8,202 nt of DNA from Deltaproteobacteria bacterium (GTDB lineage: Bacteria > SAR324 > NAC60-12), in contig DPLM01000074.1 of assembly GCA_003541985.1 (NCBI GenBank), forward strand, positions 1 through 8,202, given 5' to 3'. The position numbers and the translations under genes were made by a program. Positions 1-6,423 of the stretch are shown here, in pieces. Position 1 is the first letter of the stretch. Each line of letters starts with the position of its first letter. The notes beneath the pieces were generated by a model that was given only the letters and a program-made list of their open reading frames with translations, had not been told where the DNA came from and searched no databases.

Positions 1-1311
1 TCGTAGATTTTGTTCATGATAGTTCAAATATCGTTGACGATGCTGGAGTTCACTTTGCCATTCTTCCCAGTCCAGAGTCTCCGCAGAAAGAGTTGTCTGC
101 AACCGCTCAACAAATTCAGACACTTGGCGATGCAATCTCTGACAATGCCGCCATTCACCAGCTAGTAGTGTCTGTGATTGCTGATGTACCAACCGCATAT
201 GGAGTTCCTCCTGGAATGTTTTCCAAGCATTTGCACTCATTTGAGAAACAGAGTGATCTTGCCAAAATTCGAGTTGCTTTTTTTCACGAGTTGTAAGTTC
301 TAATTTACGTTGCAACAACAAATGCAACGCTGAGAACATAAAATAGTGAGGCTGTTGCCAACCACATCGACGTAAATCTCGCAGAATGTGTTCTGTAATG
401 CGATCTACATCGGCTTGTTCCTCATGCTCATTGAGATCTAAATTGATTACAAAGATGATTTGATCTACCAAGCCGAGTTGATATAAATTACGTAATAGGT
501 GTACGTCTGCTTGACGAATCCCAATTCTGGAACTGATTACATAGATTAGCAGGTTGCTACGTGAGGCATATTCTTGCACCTGCACAAGATGGAGAGGGTT
601 TGGTGAATCACTCCCCTGGCAATCCGCAATCTCAGTGCCTTGCCAGGTCCAACCTGGTTCTTCTAGCAGGAGATCTTCCAAGAAGACAGCCCGAGAATCT
701 TGCTCAACCCAAGCTTGATGGTGACAACTTTCTCCACCAGACCAAGTTCGTACCTGCGTAGAATGATTGAGGTAGCCAATAGCTTCAGAATAGCCGACTA
801 AGCACGCTCGCAGGAAAGCTCGTTCCTCACTAAAATAAGATGTGTCTTCTCCAGCAGGTTGTTCATCCAGCCAATGAAGCAACGACTGACGTTCTGAGGC
901 TTTATCTAGTTTACAGGAAGGTAGGGATGAATCGGAGGATTGTAAGAATACTAGGGCAGCTTGAAATTGGCGATCAAGTAACGATTTGGATTTGAATCTC
1001 AAATGCGCTCTGCTTATCTTCCCAAGCTGAATCCGAGTGACAATCGAAGTGAGAATGCCAGCCCCACGACGGAGACGGTCTGCACCCAACAAAGCATTAA
1101 GTAGCGTAGACTTGCCAGATTTAACAGCACCCAACACAGCAATACGAACTTTTGCTTGCTGCAGCCTATCTTCTGCCTGTTGCAAAGCATCCTGCCAATG
1201 GCGTAGTTGGGGAGCATCCTGCCACTGAAGTAGCTCAGCCAGTTTTTCTAATTGGGAACGTGTTTCAGCAAGAGTGGGGAAGAGGGACCCCAACGACGAG
1301 TCGTCAGGCAT
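1..1311 (-). CDS. Dynamin-like large GTPase, 3'-truncated by window edge
   Basis: An open frame of 437 codons runs from ATG at 1311-1309 to base 1 without a stop, so the C-terminus lies outside the window. Seen: a helical N-terminus rich in Gln, Leu and Glu (about residues 14-54), then a P-loop GAVKSGKS at 61-68 followed by TLLNALLG. Next comes the G-x-L-T-S-x-V-T segment typical of dynamin-family switch I (85-92), a long insert (about 98-225), a DCQG G3 motif (230-233), and the strand FVIN at 287-290. Known: dynamin-family GTPases bind and remodel membranes or other polymers in a nucleotide-dependent way; this arrangement matches the Dynamin_N class better than Era/EngA-type GTPases. Odd: where N/T-K-x-D (G4) is expected the protein reads NLDL, so the lysine is missing. 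The ATG lies in an 8-base overlap with the upstream gene and has no good Shine-Dalgarno, suggesting translational coupling. Substrate and role are unknown. Confidence 0.85.
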   Translation of the reverse strand, partial: MPDDSSLGSLFPTLAETRSQLEKLAELLQWQDAPQLRHWQDALQQAEDRLQQAKVRIAVLGAVKSGKSTLLNALLGADRLRRGAGILTSIVTRIQLGKISRAHLRFKSKSLLDRQFQAALVFLQSSDSSLPSCKLDKASERQSLLHWLDEQPAGEDTSYFSEERAFLRACLVGYSEAIGYLNHSTQVRTWSGGESCHHQAWVEQDSRAVFLEDLLLEEPGWTWQGTEIADCQGSDSPNPLHLVQVQEYASRSNLLIYVISSRIGIRQADVHLLRNLYQLGLVDQIIFVINLDLNEHEEQADVDRITEHILRDLRRCGWQQPHYFMFSALHLLLQRKLELTTREKKQLEFWQDHSVSQMSANAWKTFQEELHMRLVHQQSQTLLAGEWRHCQRLHRQVSEFVERLQTTLSAETLDWEEWQSELQHRQRYLNYHEQNLR

Positions 1312-2440
1312 CAACAGAAGGGCCTGACTGGCGAAGTTGCAAATGGTAAGAACGGATTTTTAGAACAGCACGACCAGCTACTCGACGTACTTCTGAGACA
1401 GGGATGCTTAGGGAAGATGCAATAGCTTCCAACGATTGGCGATCCTCTCCAAACCCTAGGTAGCATCTTGCAACTTGAGCTTCCAACTCATCCAGCAAGT
1501 CCGCAAATTCTGAGAACCGGTGTTTCTTTTCTTGATCCAATCCGTCTTCTACATCATCTGAACCTGCAACTGGTGTTTCTAATGTAGATTTTGTTTCTAC
1601 CGGAGTCATTTCTTCGAAAATATCAACTTCAGTAGATTCTTCTTCTAATGAAAACTCATTGGAAACTTCATCATTATCTTCCAGCTCATCAAAAAGCATC
1701 AAATCTGCTTCGTCATCTTCGAGTTCTACGGAATGTTCAGGAACTTCCTCGGTATTATTCAGTTCTTCCTGAATTTCTAGTTCCTCTTTCTCTTCTGCAC
1801 TTGCATCGTTAGAGGATGAAGCAGAAAACTGGGTTTCTACAAGCAGTTCTTCTTCATGCTCCACAGAAGGGGCTTCCTCCACAATTGATGGATCTTCTTC
1901 CTCGGAAGTTTCTGAAAGAGCCTGCTCTCCTAGCAGTTGCAATCGTTGCTGCAGTTCCTGTTTTTCTTCCAGTATCCTCTGTAGTGAATTCTCTTTTTGC
2001 AGGAGCAGTTGCTGGAATTGAGCTGCTTGTTTGAGCAGTTCTGTTTTTTCACGACTATTGGAATCTAATTGTTCCTGCAACCAATCTGCACGACGTTGTA
2101 TTTCTACAAAGCGCGCTTCCCGCTCAAGATACTGCAAACGCTCTTCCTGCCATTGCAGGCGTTCTTCACTGAGGCCTTGTAGCCGCTCACGAATCTGTTT
2201 GAGTTCTTTCAGTTCTTGTTCAACAAAAGCTGATACTACACTGCTACTGTTAGTCGCAGTTGTATTGGTGTAACGTCGGCGTGAGTTGGTACACCGCTGT
2301 TTGCGGATCTGCTCAACTTCCTTGGCAGTGAGCCCAATCCGTCCTTCTTTTTTCTTTTCAATTCCAAGGCGCTTGATCCAATTATCTAGGGCAGCGCGAC
2401 TGATTCCAAGTTGTTCTGCGGCTTCTGAAAGTGTCAGCAT
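1304..2440 (-). CDS. MerR-like HTH / coiled-coil / acidic linker / sigma region 4-like protein
   Basis: This 378-aa protein has four visible parts. Residues 2-50 form a MerR/excisionase-like helix-turn-helix (LSEAAEQLGISRAALDNWI, then a basic wing and TAKEVEQIRKQR). Residues about 72-173 are a Glu/Gln/Leu/Arg-rich coiled coil. Residues about 177-300 are a strongly acidic, Glu/Ser/Asp-rich and probably disordered linker. Residues about 327-366 (YLGFGEDRQSLEAIASSLS, then VRRVAGRAVLKIR) follow the pattern of sigma-70 region 4, where a GL-x-L-x-EIA-x-x-L-x-S-x-x-RVR-x-x-x-x-RAL-x-K-LR spacing is usual. No transmembrane segment or signal peptide is seen. It probably binds DNA at one or both ends and oligomerises through the coiled coil; this is inference. 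It starts 49 bases after moaB, with only a weak AGAG upstream, and its end overlaps the GTPase start by 8 bases, so the two are likely partners. A cytoskeletal or chromosome-organising role is an alternative to transcription control. No known family is recognised for the full protein. Confidence 0.88.
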   Translation of the reverse strand: MLTLSEAAEQLGISRAALDNWIKRLGIEKKKEGRIGLTAKEVEQIRKQRCTNSRRRYTNTTATNSSSVVSAFVEQELKELKQIRERLQGLSEERLQWQEERLQYLEREARFVEIQRRADWLQEQLDSNSREKTELLKQAAQFQQLLLQKENSLQRILEEKQELQQRLQLLGEQALSETSEEEDPSIVEEAPSVEHEEELLVETQFSASSSNDASAEEKEELEIQEELNNTEEVPEHSVELEDDEADLMLFDELEDNDEVSNEFSLEEESTEVDIFEEMTPVETKSTLETPVAGSDDVEDGLDQEKKHRFSEFADLLDELEAQVARCYLGFGEDRQSLEAIASSLSIPVSEVRRVAGRAVLKIRSYHLQLRQSGPSVDA

Positions 2441-2454
2441 AGTCTAATCTCTGT

Positions 2455-2474
2455 GACTCTGGGGAAAGACTCTG
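2455..2474 (-). repeat. Tandem heptamer direct repeat ahead of the HTH gene
   Basis: On the minus strand CAGAGTC occurs twice (2474-2468 and 2461-2455), 13 bases from start to start, ending 14 bases before the ATG of the HTH/coiled-coil gene. It lies in the 49-base gap after moaB. It could be an operator for the downstream HTH protein, but two 7-base copies may also arise by chance. Confidence 0.35.
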
Positions 2475-2489
2475 CAGTTTCAGCAAGTA

Positions 2490-3008
2490 TCATTCCTTGA
2501 GGCGTGGGATCAACTCTGCAAAGTTACATGGGCGGTGATTTGCGTCCAGCTGAGAACATAGAATTTTTTCCCAGCCTAGTCGGCACGCTCCTGTTGAACC
2601 TGGCAAGCAGAAAAGATAGGTCCCATTAGCCACTCCTGCAACTGCTCGGGATTGTACAGTGGATGTGTCAATTTCCTGAAAGGAGAGATAGCGGAAGAGT
2701 TCACCGAAACCCTCAATGGTTTTGTCAAAGAGAGGAACCAGTGCTTCTGGTGTCCCATCTCGCCCCGTCAAACCTGTCCCTCCCGTAGTCAAAATAATTT
2801 CAACACTTGAATCGGCGATCCAATTGGAAACAACCGCCCGGAGTTGGTAGGTGTCGTCAGGAATCAAATTACGAGTGATTAGCTGGTGCCCAGCTTGCTG
2901 TATTTGTTCACTGAGATAATCACCAGAAGTATCGTTGGCTACAGTACGAGTGTCACTGACAGTCAATACTGCAATTTGAAGGGATTGGAATCTGGCGTCT
3001 GACAACAT
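2490..3008 (-). CDS. moaB: MoaB/MogA-family molybdopterin-binding protein
   Basis: This 172-aa protein belongs to the MoaB/MogA family of molybdenum cofactor biosynthesis. Known: MogA-type enzymes adenylylate molybdopterin before metal insertion, and MoaB is the close paralogue with similar function in many bacteria. Seen: AVLTVSDTR at 13-21, DTSG at 26-29, the pterin-binding loop TTGGTG at 74-79, RDGTPEA at 83-89, FGELFR (101-106), QSRAVAGVANGT (119-130) and LPGS (135-138), ending near RPCNF. The order and wording closely follow E. coli MoaB, including the C-terminal DA-x-x-RPCNF. Unlike E. coli MoaB, it keeps an Asp (D84) at the place of MogA's catalytic Asp, and D51 sits where MogA's other acidic residue lies, so it is probably active. 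The ATG has GGAG 7 bases upstream (3016-3019). No other moa/mog/moe genes are near, so its place in this cluster is unexplained. Confidence 0.93.
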   Translation of the reverse strand: MLSDARFQSLQIAVLTVSDTRTVANDTSGDYLSEQIQQAGHQLITRNLIPDDTYQLRAVVSNWIADSSVEIILTTGGTGLTGRDGTPEALVPLFDKTIEGFGELFRYLSFQEIDTSTVQSRAVAGVANGTYLFCLPGSTGACRLGWEKILCSQLDANHRPCNFAELIPRLKE

Positions 3009-3063
3009 TGGATTTCTCCGGACATTGATCTCATGTGTACAGATGAGTTGTCATCAGAGCATC

Positions 3064-3612
3064 TCACGGTTTGGCATGGGAAGCAACGCCTTCTACATGC
3101 TGCTCATGCTGCTGGAAAGGACGAGCCAATCCGTTGGTCATCTGGTTTGAGTGTCGTTGCGTTGATTCAGGATGGCCTGGACTCTCTACTGCAACCTCAG
3201 TAGTTAATGTAATAGTAGAGCGCGAGGCGAGGTCCTGAATAGTCCGCTGACGCCGTTGCGCATTGCGTTCGCGCAGTTCCTGGAGCCTGCGAACACGATC
3301 CTGAAGCTTAGGAATGGTGGGTGGACTGATAGACGGAATGTAAGGTGGATCTAGAAACTGTCCTGCTCGACGCTGCTCTGCATAATCAATTGCAGGGTCT
3401 GGAATCTGAAAATCACCAATGCGCTCCAAGATATTTCTTGGTGTGATTCCAGTATCAACAGTTGTATTTGTGGCAACATATTGCTGAGCGTTACGTCGTG
3501 CTTCAGAAGTCAAGCGAGTTGGATCAGAGGAACCAAAATGCACATGATTGCCACGGATTAGACGATGCCAACGTTCCAGAATGTGCTCTACCTGATTAAC
3601 TGTCAGCCGCAT
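3064..3612 (-). CDS. Hypothetical protein, Arg/Gln/Pro-rich, 182 aa
   Basis: I do not recognise this protein. It is hydrophilic, has no signal peptide or membrane segment, and is rich in Arg, Gln and Pro. Residues 1-20 could form an amphipathic helix (VNQVEHILERWHRLIR). Residues 68-101 are proline-rich (IPDP, DPPYIPSISPPTIPK), 102-128 form a basic helix (LQDRVRRLQELRERNAQRRQRT), and the last 50 residues look disordered and are His/Gln/Ser-rich. The start is well supported: AAGGAT lies 6 bases ahead of the ATG and overlaps the stop of the upstream coiled-coil gene, which ends only 10 bases away. The spacing makes co-expression with the FlgN-like gene and mnmE likely. A flagellar accessory or FlgM-like role would suit the context, but I see no FlgM sigma-28-binding motif, so no function is assigned. 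Confidence 0.75.
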   Translation of the reverse strand: MRLTVNQVEHILERWHRLIRGNHVHFGSSDPTRLTSEARRNAQQYVATNTTVDTGITPRNILERIGDFQIPDPAIDYAEQRRAGQFLDPPYIPSISPPTIPKLQDRVRRLQELRERNAQRRQRTIQDLASRSTITLTTEVAVESPGHPESTQRHSNQMTNGLARPFQQHEQHVEGVASHAKP

Positions 3613-3622
3613 TGGATGATCC

Positions 3623-4036
3623 TTAGAAAATAGTCTTCCGATGTCGGGGTTGTGGGCGATTACTTTTCACCGCACCATAATTCAATTGCTGGAGCAAGGT
3701 TTTGATCTCGGTAATTGTCATGTTACGTTCTTGGGCAACACGCCTTGCAAATTCTTGCTCAGCCACATGGATTTTTTCTAGCAAACGCTGTAAGCTTTGA
3801 GGCTCTAAAATTTCATCTAGTTTTGTTGGGAAGCTTTGATCCCAATCATCTAATAGCGAGTCAACGCGCTTTAGGTCCTCCAAACAATCTTCTTTTTCTT
3901 CTAGCAGCGGTAAGGCATCATCAAGATGCGACAGTGCCAACTGATGTTGCGCCAGTACATCCCATCGCCGCAACAGTGCTCGTTTTTTCTGTAGCAACAA
4001 CATTCCATCACTGTGCCGCAGCCTATCATTTACCAA
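3623..4036 (-). CDS. Coiled-coil protein, possible FlgN-like flagellar chaperone
   Basis: This 137-aa protein is almost entirely alpha-helical by composition. It has a first helix pair at about 12-66 (including LPLLEEKEDCLEDLKRVDSL) and a second amphipathic helix at about 80-118 (LQRLLEKIHVAEQEFARRVA, then ITEIKTLLQQL), followed by a short basic tail. FlgN chaperones, which escort hook-associated proteins FlgK and FlgL to the flagellar export gate, have this size, an LxxEKxxLLxxL-like early helix, and a late helix that binds the client. The resemblance is in architecture only, so the call is tentative. The chosen start is TTG at 4036-4034 with GGAG 7 bases upstream, inside the 3' end of mnmE (11-base overlap). 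The first in-frame ATG, residue 12, has a poorer ribosome site. Two flagellin genes upstream support a flagellar link, but no flgK or flgL is visible. Confidence 0.6.
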   Translation of the reverse strand: MVNDRLRHSDGMLLLQKKRALLRRWDVLAQHQLALSHLDDALPLLEEKEDCLEDLKRVDSLLDDWDQSFPTKLDEILEPQSLQRLLEKIHVAEQEFARRVAQERNMTITEIKTLLQQLNYGAVKSNRPQPRHRKTIF

Positions 4037-5396
4037 TACAGAACTCCGCGAAAACCCGACTCAGTAGATCATCTGCTGTCGTTTGCCCAACAATATCACC
4101 CAGTGCGTTTAAGGCTCTCCGCAGTTCAGCAGCCACGAATTCTTCGCCAGTTCGCTGCTGAAGAAGATTTTGTGCTATTTCCAAACTTTCCGATGCTTTC
4201 TTAGCAGCTGCCTGTTGGCGCAGATTTGTCAGCCAAGATTCTTCCAAAAATTGAGTATCTTCTGAGATACTGTTATGGTAAAGAGTTTTTTCTAGTTCTT
4301 CTAATTTCCCTTCCTGATGGACTGAAAATGGAATCCATCGAGGCTGAATATTATCTTTCCACTTTGGTAGTTCTCTGTCCCAGAGATCTGCCTTTGTAGC
4401 AACAATCAGGGAAGGCTTGTCCTCAATCTCTGCTAACAATTCTTGATCTTCTGCCTGCAACTCCTGAGAACCATCGAGTAGCAACAAAACAAGGTCTGCC
4501 TGCTCAATAGCTTTTTTCGTTCGCTCTACCCCTTGCTTTTCTACCAGATCTTCCGTTTGGCGTATTCCCGCAGTATCACTGAACCGAAAAGCCACTTGGT
4601 AAATTTCTAATTTCTCTTCAATTATATCCCTAGTTGTACCTGGAATTTCCGTGACGATCGATCGATTTTCACGCAGCAAAGCATTCATCAGCGAAGACTT
4701 GCCTACGTTCGGTCGACCACAGAGGACAACATGCACCCCATTTCGCAGTAAACGCCCTTGCCTACCTTTCTGCAACAGTCCTTCCAATTTGCTACGTAAG
4801 GATCGGAGTCTACGCTCACAATCAGTTTGACCCGTGAATTCTTCATCCTCATCTGGGAATTCAATCCAAGCTTCAATCAACGAAGCAATATGGATGAGTT
4901 CTTCTTGTAGTTGCTGAATGATCTCGTATAAGCGTCCTTTTAACTGTTGTGCGGCGAGTAGGACCGACATACGGGAGTCAGCATGGATCAAGTCAGCAAT
5001 CGCTTCTACACGAGTCAGGTCCAATCGGCCGTTAAGAAATGCACGGCGGGTAAACTCTCCAGGTTCTGCCAGTCGTACACCCAGCATCAGAATTTCCTGC
5101 AACACCATCTGAAGCATCTGAGGACTTCCATGGCACTGCAATTCAACGACATCTTCTGAAGTGAAGGAATGTGGCTCACGCATTACAACCAGCATTGCTT
5201 CATCAACCAGTTGTCCCCCTATATTCAGCCAACCATGCCTCAGCTTTCTGTTGGGTGATTTTGCAACAGATCCACCTTGACTTGGCTGGAAAATAGTTTC
5301 TATCGAGGTAATAGCCGTAGAACCACTGACACGAATAACTCCTAATCCACTGGGTTGCAGTGGTGTGGCAATAGCTACGATAGTATCAGCGAACAT
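4026..5396 (-). CDS. mnmE: tRNA modification GTPase MnmE (TrmE)
   Basis: MnmE works with MnmG (GidA) to place carboxymethylaminomethyl groups on U34 of certain tRNAs; it binds a formyl-folate derivative and hydrolyses GTP. At 456 aa it has the normal family length. Seen: the N-terminal folate-binding domain with DTIVAIATP (4-12), GVIRVSG (19-25), ELQCHGSP (85-92) and EPGEFTRRAFLNGRLDL (111-127). Then comes the helical domain interrupted by a Ras-like G domain with GRPNVGKS (227-234, G1), PGTTRD (252-257, G2), DTAG (274-277, G3) and TKAD (334-337, G4; Thr in place of the usual Asn). The C-terminal CIGK (453-456) carries the catalytic Cys. It starts 23 bases after the second flagellin gene, with no strong Shine-Dalgarno. 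In many bacteria mnmE is near rnpA, yidC and jag; none are visible here, so this neighbourhood is atypical. Confidence 0.98.
   Translation of the reverse strand: MFADTIVAIATPLQPSGLGVIRVSGSTAITSIETIFQPSQGGSVAKSPNRKLRHGWLNIGGQLVDEAMLVVMREPHSFTSEDVVELQCHGSPQMLQMVLQEILMLGVRLAEPGEFTRRAFLNGRLDLTRVEAIADLIHADSRMSVLLAAQQLKGRLYEIIQQLQEELIHIASLIEAWIEFPDEDEEFTGQTDCERRLRSLRSKLEGLLQKGRQGRLLRNGVHVVLCGRPNVGKSSLMNALLRENRSIVTEIPGTTRDIIEEKLEIYQVAFRFSDTAGIRQTEDLVEKQGVERTKKAIEQADLVLLLLDGSQELQAEDQELLAEIEDKPSLIVATKADLWDRELPKWKDNIQPRWIPFSVHQEGKLEELEKTLYHNSISEDTQFLEESWLTNLRQQAAAKKASESLEIAQNLLQQRTGEEFVAAELRRALNALGDIVGQTTADDLLSRVFAEFCIGK
4044..4047 (-). promoter_or_regulatory. Ribosome binding site that supports the TTG start
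   Basis: GGAG on the minus strand lies within the last codons of mnmE, 7 bases ahead of the TTG at 4036. The good spacing is the main reason for preferring TTG over the downstream in-frame ATG at 4003-4001. Confidence 0.5.
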
Positions 5397-5400
5397 ACCT

Positions 5401-5414
5401 GTTCTAACCAGAAC
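5401..5414 (-). other. Small hairpin filling the fla2-mnmE gap
   Basis: The minus-strand transcript reads GTTCT-GGTT-AGAAC, a 5-bp stem with a 4-base loop, placed between the stop of the second flagellin and the start of mnmE, 4 bases before the ATG. There is no U-run, so it is unlikely to be an intrinsic terminator. It could affect ribosome loading on mnmE or mark an RNA processing site. Confidence 0.4.
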
Positions 5415-5419
5415 TTTCC

Positions 5420-6283
5420 TTAGGACTGTGCCTGCACCAAATGCAATAGATTTCTGGGCAGTACGTTCGCTTGTGCAGCTTGTGCTACTGCGAACTGATT
5501 CATGATTTGGAGGCGTGTGAATTCAGCAAGTTCCATTGCCACATCAGCATCACGTATTATCGATTCAGCAGCAGATAAGTTTTCTGCATCTAGTCGAAGA
5601 CTAACCAAATTACTTTGTAGGGCCGAGCGCTGTAAGGCACCCAACTCTCCACGTGAACTAGCGATCTCACTGATCGCTTTGTCCACAATGCTGATCGCAG
5701 ATGCTGCACCTGATGGGGTACGAACATCAACCCCCGCCAAACTTGAGTCTCCAGCCTCAGAACTACCAATCCCTAATTTGTCGGTGGTAATGTTTGGCAA
5801 AACCAGCTTGAGTGTGTTGCCTTTGTCAGCACCAATCTGAAATTCTAACTCTGAGTTGGTTCCATTTAATAATGTCTTGGATCCAAATTGCGTATTCTCA
5901 GCAATTCGATCTATCGAATTCAGAGCATTCTGAATCTCAGACTGAGACGCCGCTACTATCAGCTCATTGTTCACACCAGTATTTGCTGCAGCAACAGCAC
6001 GCTGGCGAATATTGACCAGTAGTCTTGAAACTTCATCCATCGCGCCTTCTGCAGTTTGCACTACCGAAGCTGCTACCTCACTGTTCCGAGCTGCTTCCTT
6101 CAAACTACTGATCTGGGAGCGCAGACTTTCCGAAATTACTAGGGAAGCTGGACCATCAGTAGCTGAATTAATTTTTTGTCCCGATGCTAGTTTCTCAATA
6201 GATTTTGAGAGCATCGCATCATTTTGGGCTAAGTACCGATTGGCAGTCAGCGCCTCAATATTTTGATTGATTCGCAGGCTCAT
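5420..6283 (-). CDS. fliC: Flagellin (second tandem copy)
   Basis: This is a 287-aa structural subunit of the flagellar filament, exported by the flagellar type III apparatus. Seen: the conserved N-terminal D0/D1 helix MSLRIN-x-N-x-EAL (1-12), KLASGQKINSATDGPASLVI (31-50), VQTAEGAMDEVSRLLVNIRQ (75-94), and NSIDRIAENTQFGSKTLLNG (122-141). A small middle region contains FQIGADKGNT (148-157), and the C-terminal D1/D0 contains SSRGELGALQ (209-218), IIRDADVAMELAEFTR (242-257) and QANVLPRN (271-278). The central region is short, so the outer D2/D3 domains of enteric flagellins are missing. The ATG has AGGAG 6 bases upstream (6290-6294). It is clearly paralogous to the upstream flagellin (36 of the first 50 residues identical by eye). 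The C-terminus has R for the usual Q in the QANxxPQ motif. mnmE follows closely. Confidence 0.97.
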   Translation of the reverse strand: MSLRINQNIEALTANRYLAQNDAMLSKSIEKLASGQKINSATDGPASLVISESLRSQISSLKEAARNSEVAASVVQTAEGAMDEVSRLLVNIRQRAVAAANTGVNNELIVAASQSEIQNALNSIDRIAENTQFGSKTLLNGTNSELEFQIGADKGNTLKLVLPNITTDKLGIGSSEAGDSSLAGVDVRTPSGAASAISIVDKAISEIASSRGELGALQRSALQSNLVSLRLDAENLSAAESIIRDADVAMELAEFTRLQIMNQFAVAQAAQANVLPRNLLHLVQAQS

Positions 6284-6381
6284 ACCGAGCTCCTATCGTT
6301 GATTTTATTCTGAATTCGAAACCTCATCACTACATAGTAGGGTAAGTTTGCAAATTTGAGAATCTTTCTAGCCTAGAAGTC

Positions 6382-6411
6382 AGGCCAATGGGATGTAATC
6401 ACCACTGGCCT
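6382..6411 (-). other. Hairpin between the two flagellin genes
   Basis: In the 140-base gap between the flagellin genes, arms AGGCCA (6411-6406) and TGGCCT (6387-6382) enclose 18 bases. These can pair further: GG with CC and GAT with ATC, closing on a TAC triloop. It begins 12 bases after the stop of the first flagellin. No U-run follows on the minus strand, so it may be an mRNA-stabilising or attenuating hairpin rather than a complete terminator. The same arms recur at 7536-7560. Confidence 0.5.
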
Positions 6412-6423
6412 AAGACCTCTTCT

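Noticed and set aside
1014..1349. Several open frames of about 63-67 codons on both strands
   Set aside because: They lie inside the minus-strand GTPase frame, which has the P-loop and other GTPase motifs; these are shadow frames without family resemblance.
3030..3055. Competing short hairpins (CTCAT/ATGAG and GATGA/TCATC) in the gap before moaB
   Set aside because: Arms are only 5 bp and no U-run follows; not enough for a terminator or attenuator call.
3715..4161. A 148-codon plus-strand frame
   Set aside because: It runs antisense to the FlgN-like gene and the end of mnmE, has no ribosome site or recognisable domain, and conflicts with the well-supported mnmE.
5502..6266. Plus-strand frames antisense to the second flagellin
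   Set aside because: Antisense shadows of a highly conserved gene, with Ser/Ala-rich composition that results from the flagellin codons.
6332..6342. CTACATAGTAG near-palindrome upstream of the second flagellin gene
   Set aside because: Four-base arms around three bases are expected often by chance, and no promoter elements line up with it.
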